A stretch of 51,457 nt of DNA from a virus, in IMG/VR virus record IMGVR_UViG_3300023112_000022, positions 1 through 51,457 of that record. One strand, written 5' to 3'. Below the pieces are notes generated by a model. The model saw nothing but the letters and a program-made list of their open reading frames with translations, was not told the DNA's origin and ran no database searches. Both the position numbers and the translations under genes were made by a program. Of the stretch, positions 34,061-41,747 are shown piece by piece (the stretch's first letter is position 1; every line of letters starts with the position of its first letter).

Positions 34061-37000
34061 ATGGAAAGAAAAGAATCAACGATTCCGTTCGTAGGATTAC
34101 ATGCCCACAGTGTCGCCAGTGTGTTTGACGGTCTTGGATACCCACAAGAACACATGGACTTTGCTTATGAGAACGGTATGGATGCCCTGGCTCTAACTGA
34201 TCACGGCAACATGAACGGGCTGGCATATCAAGTGCTTCATGCTAAAAAGATGAAAGAACAAGGTAAAGACTTTAAGCCAATTTTTGGTGTTGAGGCATAC
34301 TTTATTCCGTCCGTATCGGAATGGCGAGATGACTATGATCGAATCAAGAAAGAGCGAGCCGAGAGCAAAAAGCGGCAATCCAAGTTGGACGATGATGTAT
34401 CCGGTGCGACTGTCGAAGATGAGGAAGAGACAAAGAAGGCTATCAAGAGCATCCTGAATAGGCGACGCCACTTGATTCTATTAGCCCAGAACCAAAAAGG
34501 GCTAAATAACATTTTTCAACTAATCAGTAAGAGCTATAAGGAAGAGAACTATTATCGCTTTCCTCGCCTAGATTTTGATATGCTACAGGAACACAATGAG
34601 GGGGTCATTGCTGCCTCCGCTTGCCTAGGTGGTGTATATGCCGGAGACTTCTGGGAGAACCGAGAGGAAGGCTCTGAGGCAGTCAGAGAGGCAATGAGAA
34701 AGACAACATCGAGGATGGTGGACATCTTCGGCGACAGATGGTATGCCGAGCTCCAATGGAACAGAATCGATGAACAGCATCAACTAAACAAGCATATTAT
34801 CGAGGTAGCAAAAGAGTTTGATGTGAGTCTAATTAGTACCGCTGATAGTCACTATCCAAGACCCGATGTGTGGAAGCAGCGAGAGGTATACAAAAAGATC
34901 GGATGGCTCAAAAAGGGCGATGATGGCTCGGGAATCCCCGAGACAATCGACGAAATGGATTACCAGCTTTATCCCAAGAATGGTGATGAAATGTGGGCAT
35001 CTTACAAAGGGTACTCAAAGGATTGTGGATATGAATACGATGATAATCTGGTACGCGACTCTATTGCCGAGACGCATAACATTGCCCATGAGAGAATATC
35101 CAGGTTTTTACCAGATAACCAGGTACGGCTTCCAAGTTTTGTGGTCCCCGAAGGTAAAACGCCAGCAGATACTCTCATTGAGTGTTCCACTGAGGGGCTC
35201 CGAGAAGCCGGTCTTGATAAGAAAGATGTTTATGTAAATCGCCTAAACGAAGAGCTTGAGGTAATCAACACTAACGAGTTCTCTCAATACTTTCTTACGA
35301 TGAAAGCAATTGCAGACATCGCCTCATCCAAGCAGCTCGTAGGTCCAGCCCGTGGTAGTGCGGCAGGCTCTCTTGTTGCTTATGTTCTGGGTATAACCCA
35401 AGTGGATCCGATAAAGTATGATCTTCTGTTTGAGCGGTTCATGACGAGGAACCAGAAGGATGTAGGCTTTCCCGACATCGACTATGATGTTTCAGATCCT
35501 TTTGAACTGAAAGAGGCTCTGATAGAAGAGTGGGGCGACGATAAAGTTGTGCCCATCTCAAACTGGAACACCCTTCAACTAAAATCTCTGATAAAAGACA
35601 TCAGCAAGATGCAGGGCATTCCCTTCAAGGAAGTGAACTTAGTTACCAGTGTGATGATGAGAGAGGCAACCCCTTTGGCTAAAAAGGCGAAGGGCATGAC
35701 GGCAGGCATGTATATTCCAGGCTTCGAGGAAGTGAAAGAATACAGCCCTACATTACAGGAGTTCTTTCGAAAGTATCCCGATGTAGAGACTAATGTTGAT
35801 GTACTGTACGGTCAAGTGAGAAGCTGCTCTCGTCATGCTGGCGGAGTAGTTGTTGGAGACAATCTAGACCAGCATATGCCGATCATCAATAGTGGTGGTG
35901 TGAAACAGACTCCATGGAGCGAAGGGCAGAATGTCCGGCATCTAGAGCCCATGGGCTTCATTAAGTTTGATATCCTGGGACTAGCATCGCTTCGAATGAT
36001 GGAGTCAGCAATCGTCCATGTTCTCAAGCGACACAAGGGTAATCCTGAGCCCACTTTTGATGATGTGAAAGAATTCTACGACAAGAATCTTCACCCAACA
36101 GCTATCAACTTGGATGACCAGAATGTATACAAGAATATCTTCGGGAGAGGAAAATGGGCAGGCATCTTCCAGTTTACTGAAGACGGAGCCCAAAGGTTTT
36201 GTAAGCATGTCAAGCCAAACAACATCGTTGATCTCTCTGCTATTACGAGTATCTATCGACCTGGACCTCTCTCCGCTAAAGTGGACAAGCATTACATCCA
36301 AGCAAAGAACAATCCTGATGAGATTGAATATGCTCACGAGATTGTCGAGGAAGTAACCAAGGAGACTTACGGGTTTCTTATCTTCCAGGAGCAAATAGCA
36401 TTGCTAGCCCATCGCCTTGGTCACGACATCAGTCTAGACGAAGGGAATATGCTTCGTAAGATTTTGACCAAGCGAGGCTCTGGGAAAGACAAGCTCAAAG
36501 AGGATATCCACAATCGGTTCATCACGGGATGTTTAGAGAAAGACATGAGAGCAGACGATGCTCAAAGACTATGGGATACATTTGAGTTCTTCTCAGGGTA
36601 TGGATTCAACAAGTCTCATGCCTTGAGCTACAGCATCCTATCGTTTCAGTGTGCTTGGTTGCTGAACTACTATCCTTCCGAGTGGATGGCAGCATTCCTA
36701 GACAAGGAGCCAGAAGCACGAAAAGAGAAGGCTATCAACATAGCACGAAGTATGGGATTCGAAATTGAGAAGCTCAATGTAAATACTAGCGGCTTCACTT
36801 GGGAAATCAACGAAGATGGCAACACACTAATCCAGCCGCTTTCGAGCATCAAGGGCTTGGGGAGTACAGCCATCAAAGAGATAATGACCCACCGACCATT
36901 CAATACGGTGGAGGATTTCCTCTTCAACGATAGGATGCTCTACTCGAAGGTAAACAAGAAGAGCATCGATGCACTTGCTCGCTCTCAGGCGATGAACGAA

Positions 37001-37495
37001 CTTATTGACGATAGGTTTAGTGGGATGAGGCACTTCTGGATGGCGATAGCCAATGATCGTCCGAGAAAAGAGAAGAATCTTGTAGAGAACATAGAGAAGT
37101 ATGTTAGCGAAGGAGACTTCACCCCAGAGGAGAAGCTTGATTACCTCATTGACTTGACTGGGCTATTCCCATTCGAGCTTGTTATGACAAAGGAAGTGTC
37201 TCGACGCCTGGAAGAGGTTGCTGTCCCTCCCATCAGCGAGTATGATCCAGAGCTAGGAATTGTGTGGTTCATTCCCAGGAAAGTAGTGGAGAAAAAGACG
37301 AAGCACGGCAAGGATTGGTGGCTCATAGAAGCCATAGACAAGAACAGCACTGTGACAGCAATAAAGTGCTGGGGAGTCAAGAAGGGCTCTGACAGTGTAC
37401 AGCTAAACCGCCCCTACATGGCACGACTAGATCACGATCCGGTATGGGGATTTAGCACAAGAAGCATCAGGCATTCTTTTAGGATGCTAGGGTAA
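34061..37495 (+). CDS. dnaE: DNA polymerase III alpha subunit (DnaE type, family C) with intact PHP domain
   Basis: A 1144-residue family C polymerase, as long as bacterial DnaE. The palm has GPARGSAAGSLVAYVLGIT, PDIDYD (Asp472 and Asp474) and KFDILGL (Asp637), the three catalytic acids. The N-terminal PHP domain keeps all nine metal ligands expected for an active proofreading site: His14, His16, Asp23, His48, Glu78, His137, Cys188, Asp262 and His264. So it may copy and proofread alone, as mycobacterial DnaE1 does. Replicative polymerase of this phage is the likely role, in place of T4 gp43. No clamp or epsilon subunit gene is seen. It has its own sigma70-type promoter. Confidence 0.95.
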   Translation: MERKESTIPFVGLHAHSVASVFDGLGYPQEHMDFAYENGMDALALTDHGNMNGLAYQVLHAKKMKEQGKDFKPIFGVEAYFIPSVSEWRDDYDRIKKERAESKKRQSKLDDDVSGATVEDEEETKKAIKSILNRRRHLILLAQNQKGLNNIFQLISKSYKEENYYRFPRLDFDMLQEHNEGVIAASACLGGVYAGDFWENREEGSEAVREAMRKTTSRMVDIFGDRWYAELQWNRIDEQHQLNKHIIEVAKEFDVSLISTADSHYPRPDVWKQREVYKKIGWLKKGDDGSGIPETIDEMDYQLYPKNGDEMWASYKGYSKDCGYEYDDNLVRDSIAETHNIAHERISRFLPDNQVRLPSFVVPEGKTPADTLIECSTEGLREAGLDKKDVYVNRLNEELEVINTNEFSQYFLTMKAIADIASSKQLVGPARGSAAGSLVAYVLGITQVDPIKYDLLFERFMTRNQKDVGFPDIDYDVSDPFELKEALIEEWGDDKVVPISNWNTLQLKSLIKDISKMQGIPFKEVNLVTSVMMREATPLAKKAKGMTAGMYIPGFEEVKEYSPTLQEFFRKYPDVETNVDVLYGQVRSCSRHAGGVVVGDNLDQHMPIINSGGVKQTPWSEGQNVRHLEPMGFIKFDILGLASLRMMESAIVHVLKRHKGNPEPTFDDVKEFYDKNLHPTAINLDDQNVYKNIFGRGKWAGIFQFTEDGAQRFCKHVKPNNIVDLSAITSIYRPGPLSAKVDKHYIQAKNNPDEIEYAHEIVEEVTKETYGFLIFQEQIALLAHRLGHDISLDEGNMLRKILTKRGSGKDKLKEDIHNRFITGCLEKDMRADDAQRLWDTFEFFSGYGFNKSHALSYSILSFQCAWLLNYYPSEWMAAFLDKEPEARKEKAINIARSMGFEIEKLNVNTSGFTWEINEDGNTLIQPLSSIKGLGSTAIKEIMTHRPFNTVEDFLFNDRMLYSKVNKKSIDALARSQAMNELIDDRFSGMRHFWMAIANDRPRKEKNLVENIEKYVSEGDFTPEEKLDYLIDLTGLFPFELVMTKEVSRRLEEVAVPPISEYDPELGIVWFIPRKVVEKKTKHGKDWWLIEAIDKNSTVTAIKCWGVKKGSDSVQLNRPYMARLDHDPVWGFSTRSIRHSFRMLG

Positions 37496-37554
37496 AAAAA
37501 CATTAATATTGTTTCTCTCCCGTATTTTATACTTGAGAGACAAAAGGAGTAAAT

Positions 37555-37731
37555 ATGAAAAAAATTATAGTAGCAGGCATTTTGTCCTTGACAGGATGTA
37601 TCGAAGATGATAGAGTAAGATGTACCGACTTGGACGGTGGATTGTCCGATGCTGGAGCCGCCAGCGATGCTGGATGTGTGGATGAAGAAATCATTGCATT
37701 TCCAGATATGGTAGTCCACATAGAACGATAG
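37555..37731 (+). CDS. Small lipoprotein, 58 residues
   Basis: ATG 37555 follows an AAAGGAG site. The start MKKIIVAGILSLTGC is a textbook lipoprotein signal with lipobox Leu-Thr-Gly-Cys15. The mature part, about 44 residues, is acidic with a Asp-Ala-Gly-rich stretch and two more Cys. Such DAG-rich mature ends are common in Myxococcota lipoproteins. A possible -10 element (TATACT, 37528-37533) lies upstream without a good -35. Possible roles are superinfection exclusion or an o-spanin; the endolysin is 12 kb away, so a spanin role is less likely. Confidence 0.75.
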   Translation: MKKIIVAGILSLTGCIEDDRVRCTDLDGGLSDAGAASDAGCVDEEIIAFPDMVVHIER

Positions 37732-37741
37732 GAGAAAGAAA

Positions 37742-37915
37742 ATGATTAGAATGGAACTAGTAAGCGACCCGAACAATTATGAGGATAAGTTTGTCCGGGT
37801 AGAAGTTGACAAAGAAGTATCTGTGTATCGACAAACAGAGTTTGAGCTTGATGTAGAAGGAAACAAGAAGATCGTCCTTCCTCGTCAAATGCCCTTCTAC
37901 CAGGTAAAGGATTAG
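37742..37915 (+). CDS. Small hypothetical protein, 57 residues
   Basis: ATG 37742 follows the lipoprotein stop by 10 bases with GGAGAAAG upstream. The product is soluble, acidic and probably beta-rich (FVRVEVDKEVSVYRQTEFELDV). No family is recognised. Context between a lipoprotein and a GIY-YIG gene gives no clue. Good ribosome binding site and tight spacing support it as a real gene. Confidence 0.6.
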   Translation: MIRMELVSDPNNYEDKFVRVEVDKEVSVYRQTEFELDVEGNKKIVLPRQMPFYQVKD

Positions 37916-37921
37916 GGAATA

Positions 37922-38344
37922 ATGGTTCGTGCCTTCTTCATTTCTCTTTTCAAGAAGCTGAAGCGGTCTTCTGAGCTTGAAGACTCTGGCTGTGGCGTTT
38001 TTTCGATTACAAACTTAAAAACAGGCAAGAAATTCATAGGTCACTCCTCCGATCTAAGCAAGGAAGAGGAGATTCAGAGATTTATCTTGGGAAAGGGGCT
38101 CCACCGGAATGCCCGTCTCCAGGGAGATTATGATTCTCTGGGAGAAGACTCGTTCTCGTATGAGATAGAGCGAGCCGTTCTCGCTGAGAAGGGGCAGCAT
38201 GTTACTTTGTGGAACCTCTTGGAGATTTCATCAACAGTAAAGGCTGAATATGTAGAAGAGGGCACGAAAGTGTATAACCAAACAAAGACAGTAAAAATAA
38301 CGACAGAAACTTATTTGGATATGAACAAAGGAAGAAAAAAATGA
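37922..38344 (+). CDS. Divergent GIY-YIG-like nuclease
   Basis: A 140-residue protein. GVF at residues 25-27 and FIG at 38-40, joined by SITNLKTGKK, match the two GIY-YIG beta strands. GLHRNARLQGDYDSLGEDSFSYEI further on matches the later part of the family domain. The catalytic Arg normally on the next helix is not clear, so activity is uncertain. The protein has a basic N-terminal extension and no separate DNA-binding domain. Such frames are often mobile (homing) elements, but this one sits in a tight operon, overlapping dUTPase by 4 bases, so it may be a resident phage gene. Confidence 0.65.
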   Translation: MVRAFFISLFKKLKRSSELEDSGCGVFSITNLKTGKKFIGHSSDLSKEEEIQRFILGKGLHRNARLQGDYDSLGEDSFSYEIERAVLAEKGQHVTLWNLLEISSTVKAEYVEEGTKVYNQTKTVKITTETYLDMNKGRKK

Positions 38345-38871
38345 TACTAGAATATGTAAGAGTAAGAGAAGATGCTTTGCCTCCCGAACGGGCAAACCCG
38401 AGCGATGCAGGATTGGATTTGTTTTTCAATCCAGAAAACAAAGAGTCGATTTCAATCGAGCCCGGTCAAAGCAAGCTGTTTCAGACAGGCTACAAGTTTG
38501 GTATTCCTCACGGATACTGCTTGGAGGTGAAGAACCGCTCTGGTAATGCTTCCAAGAAGAATCTGCTGGTCGGAGCCTGTGTTATCGACCCAGGCTACGA
38601 TGGCGAAGTCTTTGTCAACCTACACAATGTTGGCACAGAGCAGCGACAAATCAGTCCAGGTGATAAAATTGCCCAGGTGGTGATGTATCCGATTGTCCAC
38701 TTCAAGGCATTCGAGAAGCATGACCAAGATTTGTATAACTACTATCCAATAGCGATGAGTGATCGTAAGGATGGCGCACTTGGGAGCACCGACAACAAGA
38801 AGCAGGATCTGCTTTCGAAGCTTCCTGTGTATGCTGATATGTGCTTCGACTTCGAAGGGGAGCGGTCTTGA
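38341..38871 (+). CDS. dut: dUTPase
   Basis: A 176-residue trimeric-type deoxyuridine triphosphatase that makes dUMP and lowers dUTP. The motifs stand in order: SDAGLDL (21-27), NRSGNA, VIDPGYDGEV with the catalytic Asp and Tyr, GDKIAQVV and the C-terminal P-loop-like DRKDGALGSTD. About 25 residues extend past motif V, more than in most dUTPases. It starts in the stop of the GIY-YIG gene (ATGA) and its own stop overlaps the TTG of a small membrane protein. Confidence 0.93.
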   Translation: MILEYVRVREDALPPERANPSDAGLDLFFNPENKESISIEPGQSKLFQTGYKFGIPHGYCLEVKNRSGNASKKNLLVGACVIDPGYDGEVFVNLHNVGTEQRQISPGDKIAQVVMYPIVHFKAFEKHDQDLYNYYPIAMSDRKDGALGSTDNKKQDLLSKLPVYADMCFDFEGERS

Positions 38872-39017
38872 GCGGCAAAAAACATTATGATGGTATCTTT
38901 TTGATAATAATAGCATCATTAGCAGGCTTCATTATCACAGCCCTCCTTCTTTCAGCTTTCACGGCTCCAATGGGGCTTGAGCGAATGTGTGAGGAGTTCA
39001 ATGATGCCGGAGAATGA
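38868..39017 (+). CDS. Small membrane protein, 49 residues
   Basis: TTG 38868 overlaps the dUTPase stop and lies six bases after GGGGAGCGG. A short charged start is followed by one strong membrane helix (GIFLIIIASLAGFIITALLL) and a short acidic tail. No family is recognised. Start choice is tentative because no ATG is available before the helix. A neighbouring second small membrane protein overlaps its 3' end by 17 bases; the two may work together, for example as lysis or exclusion factors. Confidence 0.55.
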   Translation: MSGKKHYDGIFLIIIASLAGFIITALLLSAFTAPMGLERMCEEFNDAGE

Positions 39018-39123
39018 TTGGCTAGGAGTAGACTTTTTACTCCTAGCCACGGAGACACTGATGCCCTGGGCATTTGTTGGAATCTTCATATGGACTATAA
39101 CCAAATATTACAGGAAACAATAG
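39001..39123 (+). CDS. Second small membrane protein, 40 residues
   Basis: ATG codons at 39001 and 39004 follow GAGGAG at 38991-38996. The acidic start is followed by one long hydrophobic stretch (FLLLATETLMPWAFVGIFIW) and a basic end (KYYRKQ), a typical single-span protein with its basic end inside. It overlaps the preceding small membrane gene in another frame. Family and role are unknown; a holin or anti-holin pair is one option. Confidence 0.55.
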   Translation: MMPENDWLGVDFLLLATETLMPWAFVGIFIWTITKYYRKQ

Positions 39124-39144
39124 TCACAAGAAAAGGAATGGAAA

Positions 39145-39624
39145 ATGGATAAGAATACAAAAAAGGTTATGTTTAGCAGTAAAGATATGAGTTGGGAAAC
39201 TCCTCAAAAGCTGTTCGACAAACTAAACGAGGAGTTCAGCTTTGATTTGGATCCTTGTGCCTCCACCGATAATGCTAAATGTAAGAACTTCTTTACGGAG
39301 GACGACGACGGACTAGCACAGGAATGGGGACCGAACAAATCAATATTCGTCAACCCACCATATGGCAAGGCGATAAAGAGCTGGGTAAAAAAGGCTTACG
39401 ACGAGAGTCGAAAAGAAAAGACCACTGTTGTAATGCTGATACCTTCTCGGACTGATACATCGTATTGGCACGAATATTGTATGAAAGCCGCCGAGATCTA
39501 CTTCATAAAAGGGCGAATCAAATTTAGCGATAGCAGTATGTCAGCTCCATTTCCGTCTGCAGTTGTTGTTTTTCGGGACCACTGGAAGCAACAAAACCCG
39601 CTGATGGGAGCGATCACTAGGTAA
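39145..39624 (+). CDS. Phage Dam-type DNA N6-adenine methyltransferase
   Basis: A 159-residue enzyme of the phage Dam family (DNA N-6-adenine methyltransferase). WETPQKLFDKLNEEF and FDLDPCAS form the SAM site, and Asn70-Pro-Pro-Tyr73 (VNPPYG) is the catalytic motif. It has the short length usual for this phage family and no target recognition domain to speak of. It would protect phage DNA from host nucleases or mark it. No restriction partner lies beside it. It is led by AAAAGGAATGG and closed by a new motif-led unit. Confidence 0.93.
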   Translation: MDKNTKKVMFSSKDMSWETPQKLFDKLNEEFSFDLDPCASTDNAKCKNFFTEDDDGLAQEWGPNKSIFVNPPYGKAIKSWVKKAYDESRKEKTTVVMLIPSRTDTSYWHEYCMKAAEIYFIKGRIKFSDSSMSAPFPSAVVVFRDHWKQQNPLMGAITR

Positions 39625-39628
39625 AAAT

Positions 39629-39637
39629 ACTACTTAC
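39629..39637 (+). promoter_or_regulatory. Late-promoter-like motif ACTACTTAC, close to a start codon
   Basis: One mismatch at the last base. It ends two bases before ATG 39640, so a transcript from it would be leaderless or the true start lies further on. Confidence 0.35.
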
Positions 39638-39639
39638 TT

Positions 39640-40320
39640 ATGGTGTCTAGAGTTTTTACCCTCCCCGTCGTATTATTAGCAGCCATATTTTTCCTGGGTG
39701 CTGGGTGTGTATCTCTCGGCGAAGATGTTAGGCTCCGACCACCTTCTTGTGAGGAAAAGAGCGAGATAACGAGGATACCAGGATGGGATATGTCCTATCA
39801 GATAGAACCATCTTGTAGCCTCCCCGATCCAGCCGACACATCGCTAGCATTACACATTTTCTACATGGAGTGGTATAAAAGATTCGGAGATAAGTCGAAC
39901 ATCGTGCTCAAGAACTTGAACAGGATGACTATTGAGTGGCGACTAGAAAAGATGGTATTCAACAATGGCTACCGGATGGACGGCACTTTCATAGAGCAAG
40001 GGACAGCAATTGGACTTACATTAGATAAAGATTATGTCGTTGTTTATTTAGGTCCAGGAGAAAAAGTACCAGACACATCTCTGATTCACGAACTTGTCCA
40101 TGCCTCGATAAGGGTTCTCTCTCCAGATAATCGAGGAGACCCAGACCACGAAGGTGGCATATACCCTGGATGGACAGAGAACCATACACGACTCATAAAA
40201 GAAGCAAACGAAATTTTAAAATTGATGGATTTAAGAAATGCCGAAAAAGATAAAAAAGACTACGAAGTCTTCCAAACGAGCGAAAAAAGACCTACAACAA
40301 AAAATGAACATGTTCGATAG
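39640..40320 (+). CDS. Secreted or lipoprotein zinc metallopeptidase-like protein
   Basis: A 226-residue protein with a signal peptide: hydrophobic residues 7-20 and Cys23 in LGAGC, a lipobox-like site though Gly stands at -3. The mature part has His150-Glu-Leu-Val-His154, the HExxH zinc motif of many metallopeptidases, with His170 or Glu171 (DPDHEGG) a likely third ligand, and W..EN after it. I do not recognise the family. A phage enzyme anchored in the cell envelope could remodel the wall or surface proteins, or block new phage entry. The last 83 bases overlap the next gene in another frame. Confidence 0.65.
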   Translation: MVSRVFTLPVVLLAAIFFLGAGCVSLGEDVRLRPPSCEEKSEITRIPGWDMSYQIEPSCSLPDPADTSLALHIFYMEWYKRFGDKSNIVLKNLNRMTIEWRLEKMVFNNGYRMDGTFIEQGTAIGLTLDKDYVVVYLGPGEKVPDTSLIHELVHASIRVLSPDNRGDPDHEGGIYPGWTENHTRLIKEANEILKLMDLRNAEKDKKDYEVFQTSEKRPTTKNEHVR

Positions 40321-40495
40321 ATTACCAGACGAGTGTAGTGCTTGCTTGAAATCGTTCGACAAAAAAGACAAGGAGATGGTGAAGTCCTGGCATGTAGTGG
40401 TAAAGAATGACGAGAATGTGGTCAGGCTTTATTGTACAAGTTGCTGGAAGGCAGCCACCTCGGTTGTTGAAGATTTCGAATCGAGCATAAAGTGA
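40238..40495 (+). CDS. Small zinc-finger protein with basic N-terminus
   Basis: An 85-residue protein. The first 25 residues are almost all Lys, Ser and Thr. After that come CSACLKSFDKKDKEM and LYCTSCW, a C-x2-C...C-x2-C zinc site. I recall this pattern in conserved small proteins of marine T4-type phages, without a known role. The start lies 83 bases inside the preceding metallopeptidase-like gene, but the basic N-terminus belongs to the family pattern, so the long overlap seems real. Nucleic acid binding is a guess. Confidence 0.6.
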   Translation: MPKKIKKTTKSSKRAKKDLQQKMNMFDRLPDECSACLKSFDKKDKEMVKSWHVVVKNDENVVRLYCTSCWKAATSVVEDFESSIK

Positions 40496-40794
40496 TCATC
40501 GGGTTCGAGGACGAAGACACCACTTATGCTAAGCTACTTACCAAGCTTAAGCATGAGGGCATCACAAAGAGACAGTTTTTCAGAGGGGTTGTGTCTTCTT
40601 TCCTGGAAGATGACCCGAAGTTTGCCGACTACATAATAGAGTTCAAAAAAAAGAAGCATCTTTTTGTAAAAAGTAAGCAGAAAATACTTGACAAAGAGAA
40701 GCAAATATCCGATAATACAAAGAGAAAGTTTAGACTATCAGAAGATGAGATAGAAGGCTTATTCGACATGTTTGAAGAGGAAATGGACATATGA
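40492..40794 (+). CDS. Conserved small phage protein
   Basis: A 100-residue protein starting at GTG 40492, which overlaps the previous stop (GTGA). It opens with GFEDEDTTYAKLL, then helical LKHEGITKRQFFRGVVSSFLEDD, a Lys-rich part and an acidic end. The order of this gene between the zinc-finger and sigma-like genes is one I associate with marine T4-type phages. No function is known. All helical content and the ribbon-helix-like start of residues 20-60 would allow nucleic acid or protein binding. Confidence 0.55.
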   Translation: MIIGFEDEDTTYAKLLTKLKHEGITKRQFFRGVVSSFLEDDPKFADYIIEFKKKKHLFVKSKQKILDKEKQISDNTKRKFRLSEDEIEGLFDMFEEEMDI

Positions 40795-41027
40795 AGGACT
40801 GCGCTAAGAAATGCTACACATCGGGCGATATGTGCCTGAAAGAGGATTGTAGGCTGTGGATAGAGCACAAAGAGGATAACAACTGTGTAGCGATATCCAT
40901 AGAGAAGAACGGAGAAATGACTCTCCACCAGATTTCTGAAAGGCTGGGAGTTAGTTATGTGAGAGTGAAGCAGATACAAGATAAGGCACTAAACAAGCTT
41001 AATAAAAGATTGCTTGTTATAGAGTGA
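40791..41027 (+). CDS. Sigma-region-4-like HTH protein with Cys-rich start
   Basis: A 78-residue protein. The first half has four Cys (DCAKKCYT, MCLKEDC) and WIEH. The second half (about 48-78) MTLHQISERLGVSYVRVKQIQDKALNKL is a clear sigma70 region 4 helix-turn-helix, the part that reads the -35 box. With no other sigma domain it may be a small transcription factor that redirects host polymerase. The late-type motif and probable virion gene downstream at 41055-41683 make a link to late transcription attractive, but this is inference. Confidence 0.7.
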   Translation: MKDCAKKCYTSGDMCLKEDCRLWIEHKEDNNCVAISIEKNGEMTLHQISERLGVSYVRVKQIQDKALNKLNKRLLVIE

Positions 41028-41054
41028 TAAAAAGGGATTTTTGCCTTTCTGAAC

Positions 41055-41063
41055 ACTATTTAT
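41055..41063 (+). promoter_or_regulatory. Late-promoter-like motif ACTATTTAT
   Basis: Exact match, 62 bases before the acidic virion-like gene at 41126, in the 98-base gap after the sigma-like gene. Confidence 0.5.
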
Positions 41064-41125
41064 AGATGATTTAAAGTTTCTTTATCGCCACAAAGGCGAA
41101 TTAATATTCATAGGGAGAGAGAGTT

Positions 41126-41683
41126 ATGTCTAAGAAAACGTTGCTAGAAGAAGGTTCAGTCCGTCATTTTATGAAATTGGCTAGCCTACAACCACTAGCT
41201 GAAGAGTTCGTATCGGATTTGTACAAGGAAGAAGTAGCCGAAGAGGAAGTCGCCGAAGCAGTTAAAGCTGATACGGCAGAAGAGATCAAGGAAGAAGTTG
41301 TTGACGAAGACGTGACCGAAGAAGTCGTTAGCGAAGAAGAGATGGCGATGGACTTCGAAGAAGAGCCAGCCGTAGAAGAGCCAGCCCCTGAGATGGACAT
41401 GGAAGCAGAAGAGCTCTCCATCACTCCAGAAGAGGCTGGAATTCTCGTGAAGCTGGGGCAGAAGATTGCTGCCGCTGGTGCCGAAGAGGCTCCTGCCGAA
41501 GACGAGATGGAAATGGATTCCGAGCTAGAGGCACCCGCTGACGACATGGGCGGAGAAGAGATGGAAATGGCTTCCGAGGAAGAGGAAGAAGCTCCTGCCA
41601 TGAGAGATATGTACGAGAACCTAGATGACTTGGTAGCCGAGGTTAGCAAGCGAGTAAAAGAACGACTAGCTGCTAAGCAATAA
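41126..41683 (+). CDS. Acidic protein, probable prohead core or capsid-internal protein
   Basis: A 185-residue protein. The N-terminus MSKKTLLEEGSVRHFMKLASLQPLAEE-like (residues 1-27) is a pattern I recall at the start of many marine phage virion proteins. Residues 30-165 are mostly Glu, Ala, Met and Val in loose repeats, extremely acidic, and the last 20 form a basic helix. Acidic, disordered proteins with a short leading helix fit prohead core or internal proteins of T4-type heads. It has its own motif upstream, GGGAGAG before the ATG and its own terminator, which fits a late, abundant product. Confidence 0.6.
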   Translation: MSKKTLLEEGSVRHFMKLASLQPLAEEFVSDLYKEEVAEEEVAEAVKADTAEEIKEEVVDEDVTEEVVSEEEMAMDFEEEPAVEEPAPEMDMEAEELSITPEEAGILVKLGQKIAAAGAEEAPAEDEMEMDSELEAPADDMGGEEMEMASEEEEEAPAMRDMYENLDDLVAEVSKRVKERLAAKQ

Positions 41684-41710
41684 GCTATACATCTAGAAGA
41701 AGATGGAAAA

Positions 41711-41745
41711 AACCACCTGCATCCCTTTGAGCAGGTGGTTTTTTT
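41711..41745 (+). terminator. Rho-independent terminator
   Basis: A perfect 10-bp stem (AACCACCTGC with GCAGGTGGTT), a 10-base loop and five more T. Confidence 0.93.
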
Positions 41746-41747
41746 GC

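Noticed and set aside
37509-37533. Possible promoter before the small lipoprotein (TTGTTT and TATACT)
   Set aside because: Spacer of 13 bases is too short and no other -35 fits; only the -10 is credible.
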